The notes beneath the pieces were generated by a model. It saw only the letters and a list, made by a program, of their open reading frames with translations, ran no database searches and was not told where the DNA came from. A stretch of 64,000 nucleotides of DNA from Cichorium intybus (Eukaryota; Streptophyta; Magnoliopsida; Asterales; Asteraceae), in assembly GCA_023525715.1 (NCBI GenBank), contig CM042012.1:117913798-117977797 (forward strand), read 5' to 3'. This document shows positions 45,949-59,673 of this stretch, piece after piece. A program made the position numbers and the translations under genes. The first letter of the stretch is position 1. Each line of letters starts with the position of its first letter.

Positions 45949-46786
45949 AAAGCATGGGAAACTTTTCTTGTCACAGAAAAGTTACATCGAGAAGATTATT
46001 TCCCGGTTCGGTATGAGTTTAGCAAAACCGGTAAATACTCCTTCGTCGGCGAGTTTTCGGGTTTCAAACGCGTGTTCACCCAAGACCTAAGATGAGGTGG
46101 AGTTTATGTCCAAGTGTCCTTACTTGAGCGCGGTCGGAAGTTTGATGTATGTGATGGTTTATACGAGACCGGATATCGCTCATTCGGTGAGTGTTGTTTC
46201 ACGATACGTGGCGGATCCCGGGAAGGAGCATTTGGTCACGGTAAAAAGGATTTTTCGGTATCTAAAGGGAACTTTCGATGTGGGTCTCATTTATGGAGGA
46301 AATCGGGAGTGTTTTGTTGCCGAGTATTCGGATTCCGATTATGCGGCGGATTTGGATGCTAGAAGGTCGCTTACGGGTTATGTTTTTACGGTTGGAAATT
46401 CGGTCGTGAGTTGGAAGGTAACTTTTCAACAATCGGTGACTTTGTCTACAACCGAAGCCGAGTATATGGCGTTAACGGAAGCGGCTAAAGAGGAGATTTG
46501 GCTAAAAGGGTTAATTGGTGATCTTGGTATTAGTCAAGATCAAGCATTGGTTTATTGTGGTAGCATGAGTGCTATATGTTTAGCCAAAGACCAAGTGTTT
46601 CATGACCAGACCAAGCACATTGATGTCCGATATCATTTCATTCGGTCCGAGACGCGAGTGAAAGTGGCGAAGATTGGAACTCATGAGAACCCAGCGGATA
46701 TGTTGACAAAATTGGTCCCGGAACGCAAGTTTCGACATTGCTTGGATTTTTTAAACATCGATAGTTGGAGAAATGAGGTGACGTAG
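45949..46786 (+). pseudogene. Copia-C RT tail and RNase H
   Basis: Resumes after the solo LTR in a frame encoding KLFLSQKSYIEKIISRFGMS, the connection region; a TAA lies near 46090. From 46097 the frame is open: GSLMYVMVYTRPDIAHSVSV, then STTEAEYMALTEAAKEEIWL and KHIDVRYHFIRSETRVKV, NPADMLTKLVPERKFRHCLD. Ends TAG at 46784-46786, just before the polypurine tract. Confidence 0.88.
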
Positions 46787-46808
46787 TAGAAAAATCAAGG
46801 TGGAGATT

Positions 46809-47042
46809 TGTGGGTAAATTGTGATTTATCTACAAATTAGAGGGACCGTTTGAAACTATTAAAGAGATGTTAGATAAGTCAATTTCCATTTGGTCACTGT
46901 ACGTAGCATTTTTTTTCACTTTTGAAACTCATTCTTTTTGTTTTCTGTCTTTTGGAGATTAAAAATCTTTAGACAGATCTTGTTGATTTCTTATTGTTAG
47001 TATAGTTGGTATCATAGTTCTCATTTTTGGATCTGCATAACA
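46809..47042 (+). repeat. Copia-C 3' LTR
   Basis: 234 bp with the same ends as the 5' LTR, followed by TCGAG. Confidence 0.9.
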
Positions 47043-47243
47043 TCGAGGGATAAAGCTATTAAGTTTTTGATACACTTTTTTTAATGAACCGACCTATAAG
47101 ACCAAGAGGAGATGTTATCACTCACATCAATGTGTTTTACCGTCACATAAATACCACATTAGAAAACTTTTCACTAACATCTTACATTTTAAATCTTGTA
47201 AATGGTAACCACTCACCATATCTCACTTATATACATACAAATA

Positions 47244-47490
<247 letters not shown>

Positions 47491-47640
47491 GAACCCGTGC
47501 GGCTTGGGGAACCAGCAGGAGGAAGGAACCTGCGGTCACCCAACCGACTGAGGCAGTGTACCTTTGCGGGCTTGCTCTTCCACGTCGGAAACTTGCACAC
47601 CTCATGCTAGGCGCTCCTCTCGGTCTAAAAATCTTTTGTC
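47491..47640. other. GC-rich unassigned segment
   Basis: About 150 bp of unusually GC-rich DNA (CCTGCGGTCACCCAACCGAC, CTTTGCGGGCTTGCTCTTCC) between a microsatellite and AT-rich DNA. No protein family, RNA or element end recognised. Confidence 0.5.
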
Positions 47641-47805
47641 CCGTTTTCTTAATATTATAAATAACTAATGTGTCAATTTTTTTTATGAGAAACATGGCTA
47701 TTCTTAGTTTGAAGTTTTTTAATATGACGATTTAGGTTGTATACATTCAAATACGTTTAGAATGGTAAATGTGATAGAACGATTTAGAATGGTATATGTA
47801 TTTAA

Positions 47806-48174
47806 GGGGGTGTTTGAGATTGCTTATTTAAAACAATTTGTGTTTATATTAAAGTGTTTATTTGCTTATCCGGTGTGAAAATGAAGTTTAAAAAAAATGT
47901 CTGGTTTAGCTTATCCGGTACCAAAACGTAATATGTCAATAAATTATTTTTTAGTGTTTAGCAAACGGTGTTTATGTGTGTAATACGGAAATGACTTATC
48001 AAAAACTGCTTAAATAAGTCAATAAATAAGGAAGAACTAATTTATCAAAAACTGTTTTTTTAAGCAAATAAGTGCTTATAAAATATATTTATCAAAACAC
48101 TTAAAATTATTTATTACCGGTGTCAAACCTCAATAAGTCAATAAGCATCTCCATTAAGCAATCCCAAACACCCC
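47806..48174. mobile_element. MITE with GGGGTGTTTG inverted ends
   Basis: The left GGGGTGTTTGAGATTGCTTA (about 47807-47826) and right end, inverted GGGGTGTTTGGGATTGCTTA (48155-48174), are nearly perfect inverted repeats. The interior is rich in repeated CTTATCCGG and ATAAGTCAATAA phrases. Flank similarity (ATGTATTTAA against inverted AAATGTATT) hides the exact end, so the target duplication and superfamily stay open. Confidence 0.75.
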
Positions 48175-49206
48175 AATACATTTGGCAATCAAAATTGATA
48201 AAACAATATAATAAGTTATGTATATTTAAATACATTAATAATATATCAGACCCATTAAAGATAAAATATAAACAAAATCCTAACTTGTATATAAATAAAA
48301 AGCATCATTGTCACACACATATACGCATTCCTCCCCACAAAAACACACACACAAACACACATACACATATAAATAAATTTATTTGAGAATACTAAAAAGA
48401 TTGAGAAGATAGAATACTAACACACACCTTGATACCTTCGGCAAATAAAAACCACATCTCCAAATCTTTTTCTTCTAATACCATATCACCATACCCCACC
48501 CCCTTTTCTCTCCTTAGTCACCGGCCACAACCCAAACCACACAATTCAGCCGACAAGACAAATAACACGCATATTATCATCAACTTCTTGTTCTTTTTAC
48601 CAAGTCCATACCTCAAACTAAACAATTACCCACACATTCAATACACCATTATATAAAAGGTACTTTATTTTTGGATTCCTTTTTATTTTTGTAGTTAAAC
48701 GACAATTATTTATTTAAGATTTGTTGGTTAGCTTTATTTTTGTGTTTATTTATATGGGCTAACGAATCGTGTATTTATATCTCGTTTTGAGTAGCTTCAA
48801 GAAAATCGACCAATAAGGCATAATAGATATTTTGAATGAATCACAACTTCATTTTAGATTGTATTAAACTTATGTAAGTAACACGTGTAAATATAATGCT
48901 AAATGGTACAAGGACCAAAATTGTTATCGGTATCGATGTGGCATTGTGATGTTGTCGGCATCATTCAGCGGCAAGGGTGCATCGGCATGTTGATGCCTCT
49001 CTCTCTCTCTCCCTCTCTCTCTCTCTCTCTTTCAACGGCTACATCATTTAAAATAAATAAGAATTCAAATCCCACATTAAATACATATAACGGCTATAAG
49101 TTTAATTTTTTTCAACTATAAATACACATACAACCCTAAAATAAATTCACATCAATCTCATTCAAAAACCCTGAAATTTTTTTCTCAAATTCACACAACC
49201 AAAAAC
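48175..49206. other. Intergenic, with (CA) and (CT) tracts
   Basis: AC-rich near 48310-48370 and a CT run at about 48999-49030. The part 48900-49206 may be the 5' arm of the Harbinger element that follows. Confidence 0.5.
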
Positions 49207-50525
49207 ATGTCGGGTCCATCTCGCAAAAGAAACAATTGGCTCGTTAATGTGGGATCGGCGATTCTAAATTCAATGAAAAAAGTTATCGATATTTTAGAAG
49301 AAGAAGAAGAAGATGTTGATGAAATTTCACATCCGATGACGCGGTCATGTTGCTCAGAAACCGTGCCGCTGCACACAACCTTCTTATGTCACATTATTTC
49401 GACGAGAATTGTGTTTATGGACCGTACAATTTTCGTCGGCGGTTTCGAATGAGCGACATTTGTTTCTACGCATTGTCACTGATATGACGAATATGTTTGA
49501 GTTTATACAACAACGTGCCGACACGAGCGGTACAAACAATTTTAATTCTATACAAAAATGTGGAGTTGCAGTGCGGCAACTAGGTTACGGTTCTGTATTA
49601 GACTCATGAGATGAATATTTCCAAATGTACGAGCAGATGGCACGTGAAAGCCTCGAGGAGTTTTGTAGGTGCGTCGTTGCCATATACGGTCCACGATATT
49701 TGCACAGGCCTATATTCACTAACGTGCAGACCATATATGCTCATCACGCACACGTTCATGGCTTTACTGGCATGCTTGGAAGTTTGGATTGTCTTCACTA
49801 GGAATGAAATGGTTGCCCTACTGCATTGTACGGACAATATACACGGGGTGATAAATGTCACCCGATAGTCATCCTCAAGGCTGTTGCATCACAGGATATT
49901 TGATTTTGACATCCTACTTCGGTGCCCCAGGTTCAAACAATGATATCAACGTTTGCAAATGTCACCTTTACTCGACAAGGTTTGCATATGGATCGGCTCC
50001 TAGTCGTTCATTTCAAGTAAATGGATCCACATACAAATACGAGTATTATCCGGTAGATGATATATATCCTGAGCATGATGTGTTTGTGAAACCTTTGTTA
50101 TGTCCAGTTGATCCAAAACGCGTGAAATATAAAGCTGCTCAATAAAGGGCTAGAAAGAATATCGAAAAAGCATTTGGAGCACTTAAGAAGCGTTGTCACA
50201 TACTAGGCAAGTCGACACGACTCCGAGATAAGGATAAACTTGTAGCTATTATTTATACGTGTATTATTTTATACAACATGATTTTAAAAGACGATGAAAA
50301 GCAATATGCAAGTATGTGGAAAACGAACACGCCTCTTCATCTAATATCGAGTTGCTAATAGAACCTAGTTCCCCAGCTTACATCCAAATATGACGGGAGC
50401 TCCGCGACTTTGCCAAACACAACAAGTTACGGGCCAACTTGGTAGAGCATTTGTACCGAGTTAATCATGTCGATCTCAATGTGTCTCCGGTGGACGATAT
50501 GAAAGAGTTTTCAGATTGACCAAGT
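49207..50525 (+). pseudogene. PIF/Harbinger transposase pseudogene
   Basis: From an ATG at 49207 the frames, with at least four shifts and several stops, give the order of plant PIF-type nucleases: LLMSHYFDENCVYGPYNFRR RFRM, FLRIVTDM, SIQKCGVAVRQLGYGSVLDS, EYFQMYEQMARESLEEFCR, GFTGMLGSLDCLH (first Asp), YFGAPGSNNDINV (second Asp), YYPVDDIYPEHDVFVKP and RARKNIEKAFGALKKRC (Glu). All three catalytic acids can be found but in different frames. The enzyme would cut TTA/TAA targets with a Myb-like partner, not seen here. Terminal repeats could not be defined. Confidence 0.85.
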
Positions 50526-50928
50526 TTTTATTTTTATTTTATGTTTTTTATTTTTTCTTTGTTAATTTTAATGTAATATTTAATTTTAAATTTAATTGAA
50601 CGTTTTTATTTTTATTTTATCTATTTTTAATTTAAATGTTACAATTTAAAAAAAAAAACAAATGGTATAGAATGACATCCATCCTTCTTGTAGGTATACA
50701 AAAACATGGGCAACGACATCTTATGTGGCGCCTATGTAGCAGCCAATGCCTCCAAGTTCGTAGGCAACAATACCGCTTAGTCTAATATACAATAGAATTT
50801 TAAATAAACAAGTATGGATTGTCTTGAATCAATTATTAGTTAGAGACTCATCGTTCTAAATCACCTATGATAATTTTAATGATTCACAATTTAACTTCAT
50901 ATTGTATTAACTACTATTTAATCATAAA
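50526..50928. other. Intergenic, probable Harbinger 3' arm
   Basis: T/A-rich, then a moderately GC-rich stretch at 50690-50780. No terminal repeat proven. Confidence 0.4.
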
Positions 50929-50929
50929 T

Positions 50930-52662
<1,733 letters not shown>

Positions 52663-52777
52663 TATATAATATTCACTTCAAAAGTGTAATCATAAATGAT
52701 TTTATATGTAATATATTCGTAAATTATTAATCACTTAGTTTTATATTAACCGTTGTTATTTTTGTATATGATAATAT

Positions 52778-53545
52778 TGCGGGGTTTCTATGCAATCAAT
52801 GAACACAAAATAACCTAAGGTTCACATGCAACCCTAATATTGATCTATGTTTTCTTCTATGAAGATTAGAACTTAGAACCTAAAGGAAACAATTCAATTC
52901 TAAAGAAGAATTAAGAAAAACCAACCTTTGATCTTATGATCCTTTTAAGCAGCAGCAAAAGTATCCTGCCTCAGATGAAAGTCACACCCAGGGGATGGAA
53001 GAATCAGTCCAGCAGAGTGAATCCAGAGAGAAGATGGCGTGAATATGAGGTGCCAGGGGGTTCCTTTTATAGCCTCCAAGGGTTACACCTGAAACCCTAA
53101 GGAGCCTCCAATTGGACAAGGCTTTTGACCACTTGGACCAGGCTTACCAAAACCCTAATTAGGGTTTCGCCAACCCTTGGAGAAGCCTCCAAGGTGGCGC
53201 CACTTTTGGTCCCTGGTTTTCCTGGCCAGTTATCCAACTATTGAATAAATACCAAACCAGTCCCTGCACCTTTTAATTAATTAATTTAATCTCCAAATTA
53301 AATCCAATTAATTCTAGATTAAATCTCAATTAATTAATATAGTTTCTAATTAATATATTAGCACTTAAATATATTAATAAACCATATATATATTTTCTAT
53401 TGATTTATTATACAATTAATAAATCAACTATTCTCTCTACTGAACTATCTTTCCTCCACCCATGAGGGCAACCCAAATGGACTTTGCTTTTAACCATAAG
53501 ATAAAAGTTCAATTACAAGTCATGGCTTAGACACCTAATCCAACA
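52778..53545 (-). repeat. Copia-F 3' LTR
   Basis: 768 bp, plus-strand TGCGGGGTTTCTATGC...CTAATCCAACA. Parts (GTTCACATGCAACC, CCTGCCTCAGATGAAAGTCA, CACCTAATCCAACA) resemble the family E solo LTRs, so the families are related. Confidence 0.93.
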
Positions 53546-54361
53546 GTCTCCCACTTGGATAAGTCTATGACTTTAATTGTCTGAACTCTGACCCAGTCAG
53601 TTCTGTCCAAAGATAAGTGATATGATGATCCTCCGTCCAACAGGATATTTTCAGACTCAAGACATGGACTAACATCAATCTTGGTCTGACACTCTGTTCC
53701 TCGATTTCTGATTTGCATATGACTTTAGAGACTACTAATTGAACACATCAATCAAGTCCCGGTTGGCCAACACTTTCAGTCAACTTCTAAATCATCGAGA
53801 GGCCTACAGATATCTGTTTCCCATCGGGTCATGGGACGGATAAGTTTCGACTCATATGTCCATAACTTTTGCGGGTCCAAATACATACAACAATGCGTTT
53901 TATAGCACCGAGTTACTGGCGTGGTTTCGTATTGTCAATAAGTACTTGTATCACAAATAACAGATCATATCTCATTATCTCTCCACTTAAAGATCACCGG
54001 ATATTATCGTCTTAACATTGCTCGTGATATAATCCATGAAGCAATCTGTTAAGCGCGGGTTTATCCAATACTCAAATCTCTATTTCTAAGTACTCATGAA
54101 CGTTGCAGCAGTCTTACTGCAATGTCTAACTCTTTAGACAGTCTGCAACCTTTTCATGACAGTCTTAATTCATACTTACTTCCTAATAGTATGATCGACT
54201 GTGGAGTTTTAAATAATCCAATTATTAAGGAAGTTAAACATGCAAATATAGAAACACAGAAATAAACAATTGACAAAGGCAGTAACAATACTCATTTATA
54301 AATCTCTATTATAAAATCACCGAGTCAATTACATTTATACTGTTACAAGTTTCTAATCTAT
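53546..54361 (-). other. Copia-F 3' spacer
   Basis: About 0.8 kb between pol end and LTR, non-coding; polypurine tract at its left end (53546-53556). Confidence 0.8.
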
Positions 54362-55432
54362 CTAATTACTAAAACTAACATCATCCTTCAATCCAATGCT
54401 CCGAGCATGCTGATTGTGCTTAATCCTATTCAGAGCCTTAGTCAAAGGATCTGCAGGATTGTCCTCGGATGATACTCGCTTAACCAGTAAGTGCCCTTCT
54501 TCTATCTGATGTCGAATGTAGTGGTACTTTCTTTCGATATGCCTGGACTTTCCATGGTCTCGCGGTTCCTTTGCCAAGGCGACCGCTCCTTCATTATAGC
54601 AGAAAAGTTCCACCGGCTCCTGAATGCTCGGGACAACTCCAAGATCCCCGATGAAATTCTTCAGCCAAGCCTCCTCCTTAGACGCTTCACTCGCTGCGAT
54701 GTACTCTGATTCGCACGTTGAATCAGCCACCGTTTCCTGCTTGGAACTTTTCCAAGTGACCGCTCCACCGTTCAAAAGAAAAACCCAGCCCGACTGGGAC
54801 CGTCCACTGTCCCTATCTGTCTGGAAACCGGCGTCTGTATATCCACTCACTTTTAACTCATCACTTCCGCCAAGGACTAATACCATATTCTTTGTCCTTC
54901 GCAGATACTTGAGTATGTTCTTGACTGCAATCCAATGTGCTTTTCCAAGATTACCCTGGTACCGACTAACCAAGCTTAGTGCATAGGATACGTCGGGACG
55001 AGTACATGTCATAGCATACATGATCGACCCAACAGCCGAAGCATAAGGTACTCGACTCATTTCAGCTATTTCCTGATCGGTACTCGGACTTTGAGTCTTA
55101 CTCAATTTTACACCACTTAGGATTGGTAGCTCTCCCTTTTTGGAACTTTCCATGTTAAACCTCTTTAACACCTTTTCCAAATATGTACACTGGCTTAGGC
55201 CTATCAATTTTCTCTTTCTATCTCTAAGTATTCCTATCCCGAGAATATAAGCAGCTTCCCCTAGGTCTTTCATGGCGAAACACTTCCCGAGCCAAGCCTT
55301 AACATTCTGCAAGGTTGGAATGTCGTTTCCCATGAGCAGTATGTCATCAACATACAGCACCAGGAAAGTGACTATACTCTCACTAGCCTTGACATATACA
55401 CAGGACTCATCTTCACTCCTAGAGAAGCCAAA
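54362..55432 (-). pseudogene. Copia-F RT C-terminal half and RNase H
   Basis: Same frame as the preceding part after TAG at 55433-55435. FGFSRSEDESCVYVKASES, VLYVDDILLMGND at about 55350, DLGEAAYILGIGILRDRKRK, SAVGSIMYAMTCTRPDVSYA and RNase H with STCESEYIAASEASKEEAWL and KSRHIERKYHYIRHQI. Ends at 54362. Active-site residues are kept. Confidence 0.9.
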
Positions 55433-56245
55433 CTATTTGACTTTCTTATGGAAGCAAAGATTCCAACTGCGAGATGCTTGCTTTAACACGTAGATTGATC
55501 TTTCAAGCTTACATACTTTATCAGGGTGCTTAGTGTCTACAAAACCTTCTGGCTGACTCATGTAAACATCTTCAGTCAGTTTCCCGTTAAGGAAAGCGGT
55601 TTTGACATCCATCTGCCAGATTTCATAATCATGAAACGCAGCTATGGCAAGCATTATCCTGATTGACTTAATCTTGGCTACTGGTGAGAAGGTTTCATCA
55701 TAGTCAACCCCCGGGGTTTGAGTGAATCCCTTCGCAACCAGCCGAGCTTTATAAGTATGCACTTTTCCGTCCATGTCGGTCTTCTTTTTGAAGATCCACT
55801 TGCATCTGACTGTCTTTCGACCCGGTACATTGTCAACCAAGTTCCAAACTTGATTGTCATACATGGACTTTATCTCGCTGTCCATTGCCTCTTTCCATTT
55901 TGCAGACTCGGGGCCTGCCACTGCTTCACGGTAGCTAGCTGGCTCATCCAAATTAGTCAATGTACGATCACTGACTAACGTGTCTCCGTCCGAAGTAATA
56001 TGGAAACCATAGAACTCGGGCGGTATGCTAACTCTACCTGAACGTATTAGGGGCAACGAAATGTCAGTGGGTCCAACAGGAACTTCTTCCTCGTGTTGGT
56101 TGCTAGTTTCTTCTAAGGTTGTTTCATCGGGCGTCTCCTGAATTTCTTCGAGATCGATCGTACTCCCACTGTCCTCTTTGGATATGAGTTCTCTCTCTCG
56201 AAAGAACCCCCGTCTTGCTACAAAGACCACGTCCTCGCTCGGTCT
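55433..56245 (-). pseudogene. Copia-F integrase tail and RT N-terminal half
   Basis: Between stops at 56246-56248 and 55433-55435. Glu/Thr-rich linker, then SGRVSIPPEFYGF, VWNLVDNVPGRKTVRCKWIF, KARLVAKGFTQTPGVDYDET, MDVKTAFLNGKLTEDVYMSQ and SIYVLKQASRSWN, where Val replaces the usual Gly of YGLKQ. The closing TAG probably was a Gln codon. Confidence 0.9.
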
Positions 56246-58393
56246 CTAGAACAAGTATCCAAAAGACTGCTTTGGGTATCCGATGAAGTAACACCTCTCA
56301 CTTCTTTCTGCAAGCTTATCTGAAGTATCTCGTCTCACGAATGCTTCACAGCCCCAGACTTTGATGTGTGCCAACGAGGGAACTTTCCCCGTCCACATCT
56401 CGTGCGGTGTTTTCGCAACCTTCTTGGTTGGGACAAGATTTAGGATATGGGCGGCAATCTCTAAGGCATACCCCCAGAAATGGATTGGAAGTGAGGCTCG
56501 ACTCATCATGGAACGAACCATGTCCAACAAGGTTCGGTTGCGTCTCTCTGCAACACCATTCCGCTGAGGTGTTCTTGGAGGCGACAACTGTGAAACAATT
56601 CCACATTCCTTGAGGTAATCGAGAAACTCCATACTAAGATACTCACCGCCTCTGTCGGATCTAAGCATCATTATCTTTCTGCCCAATTGATTTTCCGCTT
56701 CATTCTTAAACTCTTTGAACTTTTCAAAGGTATCCGACTTATTCCTGATTAAGTAGACATACCCATATCTACTAAAATCGTCGGTAAAGGTCACATAGAA
56801 CCGTGTGCCATTTTTAGTGGTTGTTCTGAAGGGACCACACACATCCGTGTGTATGATATCCAACAGACCTTCACCTCTTTCAAAGGAACCTTTGAATGGT
56901 GATTTTGTCATCTTGCCAAGTAAGCAAGATTCGCATACATCATCTGACCCGAGGTCGAATGATTCCAACACTCCATCCTTTTGGAGTTGGGCGATGCGTT
57001 TGTTGTTTATATGGCCAAGGCGACAATGCCACAGACATGCCTTTTCTACACCGCTTGAAGCATCAATAGTCAACACATTTTTACCATAATTATCAACACA
57101 CATAATAGATTCATAAACACCATCACAAGGCATAGCATTAAATATAAAAACATCATTTTTGAAAACTGAAATTGAACCATTCAATTTATTAAACTCATAG
57201 TGAAAGCCTTGTCTAAATAGTGCATGAAAAGAAATTATGTTCTTAGCCATATCTGGCGCATAGCAACAATTATGTAAATCTAATCTAACTCCACTGCTCA
57301 GCATCAGTCCATAAACACCAATCTTGGTAACAGGTGACGTTCGCCTATTGCCCATGACCAGGTTCAGTCTGCCATGCTCCAGTTCCCTACTTTCCTCTAG
57401 GCCCTGCAAATCAGAACAGATGTGAAAACCACATCCTGTATCAAGGACCCATGAACGGGAAAAAGATGAGTTATTAGATATAGAATACGTACCTGCCTGT
57501 GACGGTTTCACTTTACCGTCCTTGACATCCTGCAGATACGAAGGGCAGCTCCTCTTCCAATGACCCTTCTGCTTGCAGTAAAAGCAGTCGGCCTCTTTGG
57601 GGTTCCGAACATGTGGAATTCCGGAAGACTTACCTTTCGGGGCACCGCTAGATGACCCGACGTGAGTCTTTTCCCTCCAGTTCTGCTTGGGAGGGCCTTT
57701 CCGTTTCTTTCCCTTTCCGGAGCCAATAGCCAGGACAGGCGGGTTGACAGGGAGCACAGCTTTTCCCTTCATCCCGTCCTCAGCCGTACGCAGCATGTGG
57801 TGTAACTCAGCTAGGTTTGCCTGGTTGTTGTTCAAATGATACGTCAGTGTGAACTGGTCATAAGAACTGGGCAATGAGTTTAGCACTATGTCAACTGCTA
57901 AATCCTCATGAACTGGCATTTCCAGCTTTCTAAGCCTTTCCACGTAACCATGCATCCTCTGCACATGTGCACAGATGGACTCGCCCTCCTTGGGGTTGCT
58001 GTTAGTGAAAGCTTTTACAACCTCACGTCTTTTGATGCGCTCTTGCTTGCGGAACCTTTCCGCGAGCTCTTTGTGCATCTCGTAAGGCCAATAGTCCTCA
58101 TAGATACGCTGCAGTTCAGGGTTCATAGTAGCGATCATGATGCAAGCCACTTTGGTTGCATCATCAGAGTGTTTAGTGTACGCAGCGATTTCCTCGGGAG
58201 TAGCGGTTTCAGTGTCCACATCAACAAGCTCGGTTTCCAGAACATACTCTTTATGTTCAAACCTTAGAGCCATTTTGATGTTGCAGATCCAGTCATTGTA
58301 GTTGGTGCCGTCCAACGTCACCTTAGAGCATAATGACAGGATCGAGGTGACATTACCGGGATTTGAGTGGGGAACGGATTGGTCAGAAGACAT
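56246..58393 (-). CDS. Copia-F Gag-protease-integrase
   Basis: 715 codons. Gag (UBN2-type) covers about 1-230; CFYCKQKGHWKRSC (CCHC) about 268-282; protease RSWVLDTGCGFHICSD about 312-327; the pre-integrase zinc domain with HCRLGHINNKRI and CESCLLGK about 450-495; the DDE core with D in IHTDVCGPFR (about 513), D in RSDRGGEYLS and E in RNGVAERRNRTL (about 616). It ends with TAG at 56246-56248, where a Tyr codon is expected after FGYLF. All catalytic residues are present. The stop would end the polyprotein before RT. Confidence 0.9.
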   Translation of the reverse strand: MSSDQSVPHSNPGNVTSILSLCSKVTLDGTNYNDWICNIKMALRFEHKEYVLETELVDVDTETATPEEIAAYTKHSDDATKVACIMIATMNPELQRIYEDYWPYEMHKELAERFRKQERIKRREVVKAFTNSNPKEGESICAHVQRMHGYVERLRKLEMPVHEDLAVDIVLNSLPSSYDQFTLTYHLNNNQANLAELHHMLRTAEDGMKGKAVLPVNPPVLAIGSGKGKKRKGPPKQNWREKTHVGSSSGAPKGKSSGIPHVRNPKEADCFYCKQKGHWKRSCPSYLQDVKDGKVKPSQAGTYSISNNSSFSRSWVLDTGCGFHICSDLQGLEESRELEHGRLNLVMGNRRTSPVTKIGVYGLMLSSGVRLDLHNCCYAPDMAKNIISFHALFRQGFHYEFNKLNGSISVFKNDVFIFNAMPCDGVYESIMCVDNYGKNVLTIDASSGVEKACLWHCRLGHINNKRIAQLQKDGVLESFDLGSDDVCESCLLGKMTKSPFKGSFERGEGLLDIIHTDVCGPFRTTTKNGTRFYVTFTDDFSRYGYVYLIRNKSDTFEKFKEFKNEAENQLGRKIMMLRSDRGGEYLSMEFLDYLKECGIVSQLSPPRTPQRNGVAERRNRTLLDMVRSMMSRASLPIHFWGYALEIAAHILNLVPTKKVAKTPHEMWTGKVPSLAHIKVWGCEAFVRRDTSDKLAERSERCYFIGYPKQSFGYLF

Positions 58394-59673
58394 CTGAACA
58401 AGAAGAAGGTAGTTTTAATTAGATAGAGTAATAGTAATAATCCTCATATTCACCCAAGAATAAATACGAGGCTAGGATCCTACAATAACAATCTACAATA
58501 CCGAAAAGGGATGCCGTAATCAGTATTGCAAATTTTATAAGGTAGGCGAATGACGATTCAGTCAATTCCACCGCGGAAACATAATCATATTATAATGGAA
58601 TTCCTAGTTTCTTTGAGATTTACCGAACTGTTCGATAGCATGTTTTAATCTCGGGAGTGCCCCACTGTTTGTGACTGGGATACCGAGGATCACAAACCGG
58701 GTGTGAATAACCATGCAAATTGCTTGGTACTCTTGAAGTCAATTGTCATCTCTAATTAACGTGCCGGTAAACCACACACGCTCCGTTAATAATGACAAAA
58801 TCAAGAAACCCATTGCGACTCTTTGTGGACCCCAGTTGGTGTGCCGGTAAACCACACACGCTCCACCAACGTTCCACAAAGTGCAATGTGCAATTTCATG
58901 GATTAGCACCAATTCACATTTTTATCCTAAAGTAACTAGATTGGGATTTGTTTTAGGGTTCTAGTACTTTCAATTATAGCATTATACTTTTAAGAGGCTT
59001 AGCGGTTCTATCATATCCGTTCAGCTAACGACACTCGACTGACCAGGAGAGCGGTGGGTAAGAGTAGATACCCATTAGACTAACATTTTATAGTCAGTCG
59101 CCTTATACCCTCTTTATAGGACAATTTTGTAAATGAGGCTTACTAGCGGTAGACTAACCAATTTTCTTATATGTATTAAATTAACTTTTAAACATAAATA
59201 CATATAAGATATATTTTAATCTTATTAAAATATTTTAGAATTAATTAAGTTCTAATTTTCGCAAAATATTACTAATTTTTTGAAAATTTTAATTAACTCT
59301 TTAATCTGATTTAATTGGTCTTTTAATTAATCAATTAATTAAACTAATTAAATCTAGGTTACAGATTACCAAATTAATCAAATTAATTTATCTGTATAAC
59401 CCCTATGAATCTCGAAAATTACAAGCCAAGAAATTAGGGTTCAAGTTATTTTAGTTGATTTAGTTACCTAAAATAACAACACACAATTAAGGCAAGCAAA
59501 TCAAGCAATCTAGGGGACCATTTAGGGCATGGCGGCTAGGGTTAGGAAACCCTAGCCAAGCCGTCGACTTTCAAGGCCACCAAGGGTGGATTTTTGCAAA
59601 AAACACCAAGGCCAAGATCATAGCAAGCAGTTCATAATCAAATCACAAGAAAACAAGCTAGCTCTGATACCAC
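58394..59673 (-). other. Copia-F leader with PBS
   Basis: About 1.28 kb, non-coding. A 26-bp phrase with GTGCCGGTAAACCACACACG is present twice (58759-58786 and 58840-58865). PBS at 59661-59672. A long leader is usual in BARE-type elements. Confidence 0.82.

Larger units (their letters stand above)
40728..47042 (+). mobile_element. Copia-C: old Tork-like Ty1/copia element with two insertions
   Basis: LTRs 40728-40994 (267 bp) and 46809-47042 (234 bp), TGTGGGTAAATTG...GCATAACA, flanked by TCGAG at 40723-40727 and 47043-47047. PBS TGGTATCAGAGC at 40997-41008; polypurine tract AAGGTGGAGATT before the 3' LTR. Gag to RNase H occur in order with at least seven stops or frameshifts. A hAT MITE (42136-42559) and a solo LTR (45173-45948) are inserted. 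LTRs differ by indels and substitutions, so this is the oldest complete copia here. Confidence 0.92.

Noticed and set aside
48429..48656. A 75-codon Pro/Ser-rich frame as a gene
   Set aside because: Low-complexity C/A-rich DNA, no start context, domain or splice support.
49207..49452. A separate acidic 81-residue host protein
   Set aside because: A second frame over the same bases gives the PIF FRRRFRM block, so it is part of the decayed transposase gene.
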